NCBI GenBank assembly: GCA_022385805.1
Contig: MU277671.1
Location: forward strand, 566,808-630,807
DNA from: Pilatotrama ljubarskyi
Taxonomy: Eukaryota > Basidiomycota > Agaricomycetes > Polyporales > Polyporaceae
DNA length: 64,000 nucleotides
Direction of reading: 5' to 3'
In this document: in pieces, positions 52,869 to 63,592 of the stretch
Layout of the letters: the number at the start of each line of letters is the position of its first letter
Position numbering within the stretch: the stretch's first letter is position 1
Notes under the pieces: generated by a model
Told to the model about the DNA's origin: nothing
Seen by the model: the letters and a program-made list of their open reading frames with translations, nothing else
Databases searched by the model: none
Program-made: the position numbers and the translations under genes

Positions 52869-53577
52869 GACGGTGCAATGGACCTGGGGGTGTTCGCCGA
52901 AGCCTGTGTAAAATGTATCAATCACCTGGAAGGTTTGCAAGCGAAGAGGGCGGGATGTTATACACTCTGTGCTTGACCTGGGGAAACTGCAGCGCTCCGC
53001 ACATCCCGGTGTAGCTCAAACCCCCTGGTATGTATAGCGGAGCGCAGGTCACTTGGACCCCGGTGGAGTTCTATTTACCAGACGGCATGACATTGCGTTC
53101 CGATCCCGAGGTTACATATCTAAGCGACCATCCCAGACTTCCCTCCACATGGTATGATCGCGTACCTAGATAAGCGTGCACCGGGGCTCCAAACGAGATA
53201 TCTTGAACCTTTCAGCTTCACCTCTTCCGCGACCGGTCAATGTATCGCTGTCTATCGTCGAACGTGATCTCAACTCTGCAGGCCTCTTGATTCACAAGTG
53301 ACGGCATGCCGCGGATAAGGAGGGGACAACTACCGGAATGCCTGACCGTCGTCTTGGCTCGTCGCGGGACGAACGATGGCACGTCCAGTGCACCGTCATT
53401 TGCATCCATGGCCTGCGTCGGTCTAGCGTCCCTGCTTTTAAGATATGCGGCCGGTCGTGGAGGTAGAACGAGTAGTAGTGCAGCCTTCAAAGACAATGCT
53501 TGTTCTGTCCATGCGAGCGGGTATGAGATGTCAAGGTGACGGATCGCGACATAACTCAGAGTACTGACCTGCCATGA
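52869..53577. other. Intergenic between Dal5-type transporter and UreD
   Basis: About 700 bp of transporter promoter and UreD 3' region. A minus-strand frame at 53218-53496 starts with a hydrophobic run but has no other support. GATA triplets occur but not in a clear paired arrangement. Confidence 0.4.
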
Positions 53578-54539
53578 TCATGAGAATGCCCGTCGATAAA
53601 CGTCCACGCCTAGCACGCCCTCTAAGTCCGAAAGAGCCCTCCCAAGCCACAGTTTGACATCCTCCGTGTCCTTCGCCGCCACCCTGACAATGCAGCCTTT
53701 CCTGTCACATATCGTGCTCATAGACCACAGGAGGGGAGGTGGCGCGTGCTGCTTGAACACAGTGAGGGTAGCGTACGCCGCGGACAGATGGCGTATAGTG
53801 TCTCGAACGAGGTCGCCGTATATGATCACGGTCGCATAGCATGAGTAGGGAGCCAATGTCTCCGCGAGGGACCGAGCTGTGATTGGGCCACCCGAAGCTC
53901 CTCGTTCCTCCAGAAGCGTTGCGTCTCTTGCTATTCTCCGGCCCTCTACCCAGACTTCATTCAGGCTGTAGTATCGCGAGAAGACCCATTCTTCGCCAAG
54001 CGACTTCCTCCCAGACGTGATCCAATCGAGCAGCACAGCAGAGGCGCCTTGAGCGAGATGGAAGTTCTGGGTCTGGTGATATTTCGCAGCACGGAAACAA
54101 GTGACGGGGTCGGGCAGGAGGAAGAGCGCGCTGTCCGTTGAGACGTGTACGTTCAACTTCTGAGTCGTTACAGGGTGTATTTGTGTGCGGGCCGCCGACA
54201 GTCTTTCACCGGGGCGAGTCTTGAAGACCTTGGTAGAGCCCTAATGCGCCTGCGTGGTCGACATACGACGAGCCGGAGTACCCCAGAATGGTGAATCACC
54301 TGAGAGAGGATGGCAAGTCTTGCACCGTCTTTCACCTCGATGGTCAGGTGCACATGATCGCCCCCCACAAGCCCTCCTCCGTAGCTCATCATGTACACGA
54401 TGGAAACGTTGCCTGACGGAAGTTGAGGAGACAGCAGCTTCAGGGGATATGTCGCAGAGAGGTTGGAGAAGACGTTCGAGAAGCCGTCATTGCGCACAAC
54501 AACCCGCCCGTGTCCGGGATGTATGGTCGCGAGAGTCAT
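53578..54539 (-). CDS. Urease accessory protein UreD
   Basis: Chaperone that, with UreF and UreG, delivers nickel into urease. Start ATG 54539 gives MTLATIHPGHGRVVVRNDGF; the frame continues upstream from TTG codons but that is not used. Family segments: LSATYPLKLLSPQL, IVYMMSYGGGLVGGDHVHLT, IEVKDGARLAILSQGSTKVF, GSTKVFKTRPGERLSAARTQ, ALFLLPDPVTCFRAAKYHQT and SAVLLDWITSGRKSLGEEWV. One intron at about 54202-54298 joins LSQ to GSTKVF. It ends GVDVYRRAFS; about 290 residues, normal for fungal UreD. It shares a 249-bp divergent promoter region with NIP7 and sits next to the Dal5-type permease. Urease itself is not in the window. Confidence 0.93.
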
Positions 54540-54788
54540 GGTGGGAGGAGAAAGCTGCGATAAAGGAACCTGGACATCGCCGTCTGTGTTCAAGTCGATA
54601 TCGGGGAGAGCTGCCAACAAGCGCTCATGCTCGATCGCTCAGGGCACGTGGCACATACCCAGATCGAGATCTGCAACTTTTTGGACTGTGAACGCTGCTC
54701 CAGGACTCCCCTTCGGTGTACGTTGCTCACTGCCCTGCACACTCCTTCCTCATTCCGTCCTCCAAGACACCACGTTCGTCACTTCAAT
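54540..54788. promoter_or_regulatory. Compact divergent promoter UreD / NIP7
   Basis: 249 bp between the start codons of UreD (minus) and NIP7 (plus). Pyrimidine-rich stretch (CCTTCCTCATTCCGTCCTCC) just before NIP7, common in fungal housekeeping promoters. No TATA box. Confidence 0.4.
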
Positions 54789-55600
54789 ATGCGCCCACTC
54801 ACGGAGGAGGAGAGCAAGGCTGTCTTCGCTAAGCTGGCGAACTACATTGTACGTTGATGCCTCTCTGCAGTCAGCTCAACACCTTACCCCACCTCGTTTT
54901 TCTAGGGCAAGAACCTTGTACATCTTATTGACCGACAAGACGAACCGCACTGCTTCCGTCTCCAAAAAGACCGCGTATTCTATGTCTCCGAGTCGTCGAT
55001 GCGGTTAGCTATCTCTGTCGCAAGACCCAACCTCATAAGTTTGGGTACTTGCTTCGGCAAATTCACGAAGAGCGGCAAGTTCAAGCTGCATATAACCGCT
55101 CTCGACTACCTCGCACAATATGCCAAGTACAAGGTACTTGAGACCACGAATCCTGTTTGTCATGTAACCCTCATCGGTTGTGTAGGTCTGGATCAAGCCA
55201 AACGGCGAGATGCCGTTCCTCTACGGCAACCATGTGCTCAAGGCTCACCTGGGTCGGATAACGGAGGATACACCTGAGCACCAGGGCGTAGTTGTCTTCA
55301 GTATGAATGACATTCCTCTGGTATGTGCAGTTACTATCGATGATCAGCCTCGTAACCCTCTCACGAATTGGTGTAGGGTTTCGGTGTGACGGCTAGGTCC
55401 ACGGTGGACACAAGAAAACTCGATCCTACAGCTATCATTGTCTTCCACCAAGCGTAAGTCCGGTGTGTCGAAATGCGGTCTCATCGCTAATTCCCGTACT
55501 AGCGACGTGGGAGAGTATCTCCGTGACGAGGTACGTCGCTTTGCCTACCACTCGCTTCGGCTACTCACAACCTCGGAATCTCTAGGAAACCCTATTCTGA
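54789..55600 (+). CDS. NIP7: 60S ribosome biogenesis factor NIP7
   Basis: RNA-binding assembly factor with a C-terminal PUA domain that acts in pre-60S maturation and 27S pre-rRNA processing in the nucleolus. Start [20 protein letters not shown]; then [100 protein letters not shown] and [20 protein letters not shown]. The final short exon gives DVGEYLRDE joined to ETLF and the stop at 55598-55600, the conserved C-terminus. Five introns, all GT-AG. About 180 residues, as in yeast. Confidence 0.95.
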
Positions 55601-55906
55601 CAGAAGTATACTTCTCCTGCGGAGGGTACCTGGAAAGGACGACTTGACGCGGATATGAAGTGCTCGGCCGCGATCAGGACTCGCCAGACGTGCCTGCGTT
55701 GCATTGGAGACGTTCTCATCTTGCTGGGTTGTCGTTGGCTGCTTGGAAGGGTCTTGTGTACATGTTTCTCGTATAGTAGAATACAGGCTTCGCTGCAGCG
55801 AAGAGGTCGCGGAGGATTTGAGAGTGCCGCCACAGCGCGTCGTACTGCCGCCCAGTGCACGTCATGGCAGGATGTGCATGTTTGCACGTGTCTCCGCCCT
55901 TCGAAT
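55601..55906. other. Short intergenic stretch before SEC39
   Basis: 306 bp between NIP7 stop and SEC39 start, same strand. The SEC39 frame is open upstream to 55655, but the extra residues (Cys/Arg-rich) do not look like the family N-terminus, so this is taken as promoter and 5' UTR. Confidence 0.45.
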
Positions 55907-58900
55907 ATGTCTACCGCCACGACCTCCTTCCCTCCAGACCTCCCGGCGCAGTGGACTGCTCTCTCTGACGATGGCATCTCCTTGGATAGTGTAGGACAGT
56001 TGCTCAAGCCTATACGTGATGATCTCTGGGTCTCTGCTGCTTGTGTCGACCGGATACTCGATGACGCGACCGTTCAGAAGTCTCTACTCGACCTTGGGCT
56101 AGAAAGGACCGACGGCGCAGCTTCGCGCGCCAGGAGCGCTGCTACACGCGCCGGGAGACTGTCCTCGGCAGGAGAAGATGGGTCGGGGGAAGACGAGGAT
56201 GCTGCAGATGGCTCAGACAACCGGGCGCGGCACGCCTTGCTCGTCTCCTACTTCTCAGACGAGACCACGGACGCCCAGTTGTGCCGGATACGCGCGGTCC
56301 TGTTGGAGAGACTGGATCGCTTGAATACCTTTGTGGAGATATGCAGGGAGGCTTCGGTCACGGACGACAGCGAGGAAGACGAAATTGACGAGGAATGGGA
56401 GGACGATCCCTGGGCAGATGGCCCCGCCGAGCCCTCTCAAACATCCGCGCCCAAATCATCTGGCAAGCCCCCAGTACCCCTCTCCACGTTCCTAGTTTCC
56501 AACCTGATAGAGACGGCGTGCCTCCTGGCGTCGCAGGAAAACCTGGTCGCTTTGAGGATCCTGCTTGAGCGGCATGGGTCCACCCTCTGGCCCTACCGAT
56601 TCGCCATTCTCGACTGCATACCCGAATACGCGCTCGCCTCGGAGTACAGGGACCTCCTTCCATCGTATGACCTCTCCTCGGACGCGGAGCTGAGACCACT
56701 ACACAAGCCATGGAGGGAGGTTGTCGACTTCACCGAAACGCGGGAGTGTACACAAGCCCTTAACGAGTGCGGAGTCTCTGCGCCACTACCGCCTCCAGAC
56801 GACCATCCTAGTCTTGCTGCTCGGCCGGAGCCCCTCTCGTCGTCAGAGCTATCGTCGTGGTACCTTCACAGAATCGACTATGTTCTCTCATCCACCGGTA
56901 TGGTCGATGCAGCACTGGCGCTCGTCCAACATGCGGCGTCGCAAGGCGTACCGGGACTGGACGAGGTGGGAGAAGATCTGAGCCTCATGGCTCGTCTTGT
57001 CTACGATACGCCTCAAGCAGAGGACAGTGCTGCAGAAGACTGGTCCCCCGAGAGGTGGCGGACAATGGATCCGGCCGAAGTCATTCGGGCCTACCTTGCG
57101 CACTCTACCGAGGAGCGGATCGCCCACGACATTCAGCGACTCGTCATGCCATACGTGTTTGTCCTGGAATCCCGCGCGGAACGTGCTGGGAAACCGGACC
57201 CGACACTTGCTACTCGCCTGTTGTACGACTACATCCTCAACGCACCCTTAGGCATAGTCGCGGCCATCTTCGAGGCGTCTAAGCCGACCCTCCCGCAAGG
57301 CCAGCGAATCATCCGGGACGACGCAGACATGGCACGCCTGGCGCTTGCATGCCTCTACGGAAGTGATAGCATTGACGAGTGGCCGACCATGAGCCGGATA
57401 TTTGAGTGTCTTCCGGCTTGGGACACTCCAGATGAAGACGCAGATGAGGCGGACGAGGCGGATACCACGATTGCCTCGTTGGGTACCTTCGTGACTCCCT
57501 CCACAGCCCAGCCTCGCGCAACGCCCTCAGACCTATTTATATTCTTCAAGCCTCTCCCCACCACATCCCTCTCCCGCGCTCTCGACGTCCTAGACGTGCA
57601 TCTGGAGTCTGGCGAAATCCTCGCACGCTGGAGTGTTCCAGCGCCCTTGCGTTGGTTCTTGCAAAGTAACGGCAACGTTTCCGAACAGCGCGCTCGAGCA
57701 AACCGCATGGCACGTCGTTCCAATGCATCAAATGACAAGCTGGAGACGGAGGAGGATTGGGAATGGTTATTGGAAGACATGCTCAAGCTATGCAGCTCTG
57801 GAGACAGTGGAACAAGGAGTGCCTTTTGTCTGCTCTCCAGGGACGATATTGTCCGGATATTCTTCAGCGGTCTGCTGAGCACCGGGAGTAAGTTAACGTA
57901 GCATCATCTCTTTCTATGGCTATTGAGCTGACGAGTACCTCAGATTTCGAGGTGGCAAAGAGACTCCTGCGCTCGTCCAGTGTACAGCTGTCGTTGGACC
58001 AGCAAGTGATTGAAGACATCTGCCTCCAATGCTCGCAGGAGTTCTACGACAACGCGACCTCGGGCAATTACCATTTCGGCGACATGAAACTGGCGTACGA
58101 CTGGTACGTAGCCTTCCTCCCCTCCGACTGGAATCCCGGTTTGTGACGAGGATATCCGCAGCCTCGACGTTCCAGCACCATCCGCCCGAGTCGTCCAAGA
58201 GAAAGAGTTCATCGAAGCTACTTCTCGCCTGTGCTCGTTCAACCTTATGTCTCGCCCCGGAATACCCATCTCGCCCATCGAAATCCGCTTGACGAAGGAC
58301 CGCCTCTCCCTCGTTTCCCGGGTCCTCTCGAGCAACAACGACGCATATAAGCACACGGAAGTCATCCTCGACCTCGTCCACAAGCTCGGCTTCCGCGGAG
58401 ACATAGTCGCCGAGGTCAAAACCCTGGCCATGCTCGCCGAGACCGCGCTCCAGGTGGACGACTTCGCCCGCGCGTACGAGACGAGCGAGCAGATGGTCAA
58501 CACCGTCCTCCTGCTGCACTCGTCCGATCCGCTCGGGTCCGAAGCGCCGCACATCCAGGAAGCCAGCGAAGTGTGCTGGCTGACGTGCTTCCAGCTCGGG
58601 CGTCACCCGGAGTTCCCGGACGTCCAGAAGAAGCTCGCTCTGCTCGGGCGTGCGCTCGAGTTCTGCCCCGCCGAGAAGATCCCGGACGTCCTCTCCACCT
58701 GGCGCGTTCTGGAAGAGGAAGACATCGCGCGCCGCCGCGAATCCCTCGCCCCGCGGAAGCGAGGTGTGCGCCGGGTCAATGCGCCCCGCCAGCGCATGAC
58801 CGGAGCGGACGCCGTCTCGTCGCTGGCGAGTCGCCTGCAGAGCATGCACATGCCCGACCTGCATATTCCCCATTCGCCGGACGCGGCAGCGTTGGCCAAC

Positions 58901-59098
58901 AAGGCGTTCAGCCACGTCGCCGCGAACATACCGTTCTCTTTCGGGGGCAGGGGGAGATCGTACATGTCCGACGATACGGAGAGGTCGAGGAGTGGGAGCA
59001 GAGGCAGGGCGGACGGCGCACATGTTGTCTCGGAGCAAGCTTCTCGGGTTCTGCAGAAGGGCATTGGCTGGTTGCTGGGTGCGGACGATGATGTGTAG
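55907..59098 (+). CDS. SEC39: Sec39-domain protein (Dsl1 tethering complex, NBAS-like)
   Basis: Subunit of the ER-resident Dsl1 complex that captures COPI vesicles for Golgi-to-ER traffic. Start MSTATTSFPPDLPAQWTALS. The protein is about 1000 residues of predicted helices without a membrane span. Sec39-like segments: LLVSYFSDETTDAQLCRIRA, STFLVSNLIETACLLASQEN, LVALRILLERHGSTLWPYRF, YALASEYRDLLPSYD, SWYLHRIDYVLSSTGMVDAA, EVIRAYLAHSTEERIAHDIQ and LLYDYILNAPLGIVAAIFEA. An acidic insert (DDSEEDEIDEEWEDDPWADG) lies near residue 165. Two introns: one joins SGLLSTG to NFEVAKRLL, another joins LAYD to CLDVPAPSARV. The C-terminal part (AEVKTLAMLAETALQVDDFA) is conserved; the extreme tail is Ser/Arg-rich and ends GWLLGADDDV. 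Confidence 0.85.
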
Positions 59099-59875
59099 GA
59101 GGCTGTAGCTAGCGACTAGGACTTCTCATGGTATCTATGTAGTCTCCGGGTGTCGGCCGTGACTATGATTATCACCCGTGCTCTCACCGTTGCAAAGTAA
59201 CACGCACACGCACACTGAGGAATCGGAACGACAGATAAGGAGAGAGGACGGTCGCAGTATCTGCGAGCCGAGCCCATGGAAACATGCGCATTGCACAGAC
59301 CGATACGCCCGAAGTACAGGTACAACAACGACGTGAGACGAGTACTTCCAGTCAGGTTGAGCGACAACGAGAGAGGTCGGAAGCGAAGGAACGGACGGCG
59401 CAAGACCGGGTGGGATTCGAGAGACCGATGGATGCGCGGAGAGGTGTGATCTGCCTGCCAGGCGCAGGTGAAGGGAGAGATATGAAGGAGCGATGTGTGA
59501 GGTGGGGAGCTGGGACTGGGACTGAACAAAGCGGTAATGGGACATATTATCACATACACAATAATCTATGTGGTATCAAGCGGGCGGGCACCCGAGTGGT
59601 CATGAGGGTAGGTAGGCAGGAACGGATAGAATGAGGGTGTGCGCGGCGGAGACGAGGAGATTATACAGATATTAAGAATAAAAAACGAATAAGAAAGGGG
59701 GGATGACGAGCGAATGCATAACGTCCCTCGCGGCCAGCGGTCTCGGACCCGGTCGCTCTATTCCACAAAGCGAAGATGAGAAACGGGCAAGAAGTCACGT
59801 AGTATGTACGAAGGAGGGTGAGACGTGCAGCGGCACACACCAGCAGAGACGACATTTCGAGCACAGTGCGACCGT
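59099..59875. other. Convergent 3' region, purine-rich
   Basis: About 780 bp between two convergent stop codons. G/A-rich runs at about 59360-59500 and an A-rich run at about 59670-59695 fit UTR and terminator sequence. No gene is supported. Confidence 0.45.
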
Positions 59876-62842
59876 CTAGGTGCCGCTCGCAAACCGCGAG
59901 CCGACGCCAGTACGCGCGCGAGGCCGGTTAACGACTCCGGTCTTCACGCCCGCTCTCCGCAGCTCTTCGAGGTTCCTGTTATCCTCGACGCCAGGCCGGT
60001 GGGCGCTCCCCCGCCCGCAAGCGGCACAGTACTCGCTGTTGCCCTCGGCGGCGCGAAGCTCCTCGACCTCTGCCTTGAGGTCGCGCACCTGGCCCTCGAG
60101 TTCCCAGATCTGGCGCTGCCATGCCCGGCGTGCGGTGAGGATCTGCTCCTGCAGCGCCTGAATGACGCTCGATTGGTCGCGGTCGTCCTGCGCGATGACA
60201 GGCCCTGACTTCTCTTCGCTCGAGCGTCCGTAGCCGAGGTTCTTGGTGCTGGAGGGGAAGTCAGGGCTGAGAGGGGAGATGGCCGTCGCTGTGGTCGTCG
60301 GCGTGCCGGTGTCGACCTCGAGCGAGGGTCTGGTGCGGAGGGAAGAATCGTCCGAGACCGCCAGCTGCTCCTTCAGCTCTCGGCTGAACAGCGTAGACAC
60401 CGGACGTATGCTGAGCCCTACAAAGTCCGTCTTCGTAGGAGGCGCGCTACAGGGCAGGCCACCAGCGTTCGACGTCTTCTCCGAGCGCGACACAGCTGTC
60501 GTTGGCGTCAGAAAATGCGAACTCTCGTTGGCACCTGCAGACAGAGGCGCCGTATACGGCATCTGCGTGCTGAGGCTACCCAAGGAAGGCGACGACGTAA
60601 CGATCGACAGCTCGGGGGCCTTGCGTCGGGCGCTAAGCTGCTGATCGCGCAAGGCGCTGGCAGCGCTGGCGGTAGCTTCAGTAGCAGGAGGCGACTCTGA
60701 CGACGACCCAGACCCGAAACCTGACCCGGAGCCAGAGCCGGACCCGCTAGAGAGCGGTGACGGCTCGCCTAGGAGGCTCGGGGACAGGGACGGAACGGGG
60801 ACGCGGTGCGTGGAGGAACTCTGGCGCGGCCGGGAGTACTGTGAAGGCGGCAATGGTGGCGGCGGAGGATTGGCGGCGAACGCATCGCTCGAGACTAGCG
60901 ACGGCACGGGCGGCGGGGGCGAGCTCGGCGAGACGCGATCTCGGTCCTTGCCATTGAACAGCCGCATGAACCCACTCTTCTTCCGCACGACGTGCTTATG
61001 AGGCCCGCTCCCGCTGCTGCCCCCTGGGGAGTCTGCGCCGCTCATGGGGAGGGGATGTCTGCCGCTCTTGCTTGCTCCTGCACTCGTGGACCGCGCACGG
61101 CCTTGTGCGCGGTGCGAGCCGTCGGAATCTGGGTCTGGGATCTGTGCCTTCGATGTGCTGGCGTACGGGCTGGATATGACTGGGTGTGCGGTCGCGCTCC
61201 GCGAACGTTCTCTGGCTTGCGCCTGCGCTTCCTCCAGGGATATCAGCTTCAACGCTCCGCCGCCACTCTCGTGCCACGCTGGCAAGCCGGCCATTGGGAC
61301 CGTGTTCTCTCGGGACCGATAGCCAGGGCTCATAGGGCTAGACTGGACGACGGGGGACTGGGGTACGGTGCCCAGCATGCCGAGCGCAGCAAGGGGCAGT
61401 GACGACTTGTCGACAGGAATAGGGCCCGAGATGCCCTTGCCGCCGACCCGGGTGGACGACGTCGAGTCGCTCAAGCTCGGGTTCACCGACGTCATCGACG
61501 TGCCCGGCGTCATCGAGAGGGTGGTGGTAGAGCGGAACTGAGACATGCTGCTGCTGGGCGTGGTGTCTGTGAACGTCGCGTTTGAATCCCCTCTGTTGGC
61601 ACCGAATGACGCCTGGAGATTCGGCGAGGACGGCGGAGGATCAAAGTTCGCGGCGCGGACGAGATCCGGGTTGGCATACGGGTGCGTATACTCTCCGTAC
61701 TGTGGCGTCGACGATCGCGTCGAGGAGTGTCCGAGAGAGTGGTCGTCCACATCAGCGTCCGCAGGAGACGTCAGGCGCGCGACAGGGGAGGCGTTGTTCG
61801 GGGTCGAGAGCGCATCGAGCTGGCCGACATTGGATGGCGTGCGGGAGCGCAGGCGCGGCAGTGACAGCTTGTCCCGCAGAGATTGGGGCGATGGATTGAT
61901 GAGAGATGTGGACGACATGGATGCCTGGGCGAGGGCGCTGCGCGAGACAAGACATGCCTGTGAGTGGGAATGTACGAGACGCGCTGATGATGAGACATAC
62001 GCCAGAGCCCCCGAGGCAGAGAGGGCGGAGGAGGTCTCGAACGACTGCTTGCCCCTGCCTGAACGGGCAGACTCGTTGCTCGGGCGCGACTCGCTGCTAG
62101 GCTTGGACAATCCCCACCCTTTCTTGCCGGCATCGCCTTTCTTCTTTGAACGCTTCGAGGGTTCGTCGAGGCTGTCTCGAGGGAGCTCGTCTTCACCTTC
62201 CTCTTCCCAAGGCGCCGGGGAGTGGAAGCGCATTTTCGGGCCGTACATGCTGATGCGGGGTACCTCCTCGTCGCCCTCGTCGTCCGGGGAGGAATCCTCG
62301 CCGTCGTGCATGCTGCTGTACTCTGCGGAGGAGCGGGGGTCGTCTTCGAGGTCCAAGCTGCTGGCGGTGGGAATGTTGAGACGCTCCCTATCCGAGATGG
62401 GAGAGCGGGGCTCGGCGAGGGACGGGCTATACATTTGAGGGCTCTGGGGGAAGCGGAACGCCTGGACGTTGCCGTCGAGCGCAGATCTGTCGGAGGGACG
62501 GGGGGAGAAGTGCGGGTGGCTATATACAGAGGGGGAGTCGGAGAACTCTGAGAGGGAGGGAAAACGGCCGTGGAGGTCTGCGCGGGCCGCACGCTGGTCG
62601 AGGAGGAGCCTGACATGGTCGTCGCGAGCACGGAGGTCGACGGGAGAGTTCATGACGTTCATGAGGCCGCCGACCGCGGCGGGGAGAGAGTCGGGGAGGA
62701 GGAGGAGGGGAAGGAGCGTATCGCGGAGGTGAGAGACGTCGACGGCCGCGGGGGAGGCGAGGGCAGCTTGGGACTCGGACGAACGCAGTTTAGCTCGGTC
62801 CGGCAAACACAAACCAACAAACACCCGGTTCCGTTCGCGCAT
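59876..62842 (-). CDS. Large Ser/Pro-rich disordered protein with C-terminal coiled coil
   Basis: Function not known. One uninterrupted frame of 988 codons. The N-terminus has a Leu-rich segment (HLRDTLLPLLLLPDSLPAAV), then long Ser/Pro/Thr-rich disorder with acidic patches, basic clusters (EPSKRSKKKGDAGKKGWGL, VVRKKSGFMRLFNGKDRDR), polyproline (PPPPPLPPSQYSR) and a (GS)n tract at about 60700-60750. Near the C-terminus a helical coiled coil is clear (QALQEQILTARRAWQRQIWE, LEGQVRDLKAEVEELRAAEG), followed by EYCAACGRG, a CxxC that could bind metal. Many SP/TP sites and Arg-rich motifs suggest a phosphorylated scaffold in polarity or signalling, but this is inference. The start at 62842 keeps the Leu-rich segment; 62655 is an alternative. 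Confidence 0.7.
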   Translation of the reverse strand: MRERNRVFVGLCLPDRAKLRSSESQAALASPAAVDVSHLRDTLLPLLLLPDSLPAAVGGLMNVMNSPVDLRARDDHVRLLLDQRAARADLHGRFPSLSEFSDSPSVYSHPHFSPRPSDRSALDGNVQAFRFPQSPQMYSPSLAEPRSPISDRERLNIPTASSLDLEDDPRSSAEYSSMHDGEDSSPDDEGDEEVPRISMYGPKMRFHSPAPWEEEGEDELPRDSLDEPSKRSKKKGDAGKKGWGLSKPSSESRPSNESARSGRGKQSFETSSALSASGALAYVSSSARLVHSHSQACLVSRSALAQASMSSTSLINPSPQSLRDKLSLPRLRSRTPSNVGQLDALSTPNNASPVARLTSPADADVDDHSLGHSSTRSSTPQYGEYTHPYANPDLVRAANFDPPPSSPNLQASFGANRGDSNATFTDTTPSSSMSQFRSTTTLSMTPGTSMTSVNPSLSDSTSSTRVGGKGISGPIPVDKSSLPLAALGMLGTVPQSPVVQSSPMSPGYRSRENTVPMAGLPAWHESGGGALKLISLEEAQAQARERSRSATAHPVISSPYASTSKAQIPDPDSDGSHRAQGRARSTSAGASKSGRHPLPMSGADSPGGSSGSGPHKHVVRKKSGFMRLFNGKDRDRVSPSSPPPPVPSLVSSDAFAANPPPPPLPPSQYSRPRQSSSTHRVPVPSLSPSLLGEPSPLSSGSGSGSGSGFGSGSSSESPPATEATASAASALRDQQLSARRKAPELSIVTSSPSLGSLSTQMPYTAPLSAGANESSHFLTPTTAVSRSEKTSNAGGLPCSAPPTKTDFVGLSIRPVSTLFSRELKEQLAVSDDSSLRTRPSLEVDTGTPTTTATAISPLSPDFPSSTKNLGYGRSSEEKSGPVIAQDDRDQSSVIQALQEQILTARRAWQRQIWELEGQVRDLKAEVEELRAAEGNSEYCAACGRGSAHRPGVEDNRNLEELRRAGVKTGVVNRPRARTGVGSRFASGT

Positions 62843-63592
62843 CCTCCCAGCATCTGCATCAGACCCCGCGCAGGGCCACGTCCGTACACGGCTTAGGTTT
62901 GCTGCTTATCAGAACACTCGCAGCGGATGTGGCCCCTTGCGTCCAGCTGCGCGCACGGAACCAAAACGCGCCCCGTCGCTGCACCTCCACGAGCGTGCAC
63001 GCGAACGTTCATTCGTCTCTCACAGCCTGATCAACGTCCGCCACAACGATGAGCCAGAGGCGCAGCGGTCGATGTGGACGAGAGATGCGGATGCGTCCAC
63101 ATTTGGAAGTGAATGCACCCATGAGAACGGGCGAGCCGCTGCGAAGACATGCGAAGGCTCTCAGAGCATCCTTCTGCAGATGAGCGCCGTGCTGGGCCCT
63201 GGCATGCTGTGATATTATCATCACTGAGAACACGCACAACAGCTTCCACAGCCGCTCTCGAGCCAGTCCAACGCATACAGTCGTCGCAGTCGCCGACCAC
63301 CACGCCCTGCTCGAACTCGGGAGAGTCAACTTGGGAGCGGATTCAAAATGCAAGCGACGTGTTCCCGTAGCGCCACAACTCGTCTCCTATGATCCCGCCG
63401 GCCTCCTATCAAGATCTCCCCCGCTGCCACGTGTTGCCCAGATCGTCGATCCCATCTGGGAAAACTGACCCGGCGGGCGCCTCTTCCCTCCAGTCCACAA
63501 CAAACGCCCGCGCACGTTCTCCAAGTCGTCCGCTCATCCGACGCCATCTGCCCGTCCCCGCCTCCAATTCCGGCCACCTGCTCTCACTCGCC
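62843..63592. promoter_or_regulatory. Divergent upstream region of disordered-protein gene and CGR1
   Basis: 750 bp between divergent start codons. No coding frame with motifs. A pyrimidine-rich stretch precedes the CGR1 start. Confidence 0.4.

Noticed and set aside
53218..53496. Minus-strand frame with a hydrophobic start
   Set aside because: No signal peptide cleavage pattern, no conserved region, no TATA box; likely intergenic.
54540..54620. N-terminal extension of UreD to 54620
   Set aside because: It begins with TTG rather than ATG, and the segment is not typical for UreD.
55655..55906. N-terminal extension of SEC39 upstream of 55907
   Set aside because: The frame is open, but the extra residues are Cys/Arg-rich, unlike the family, and begin just after the NIP7 stop.
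57920..59038. Minus-strand frame of 372 codons
   Set aside because: Mirror of the SEC39 coding exons; Arg/Glu/Val-rich without family features.
61545..62438. Plus-strand frame of 297 codons
   Set aside because: Antisense to the disordered-protein gene, low complexity only.
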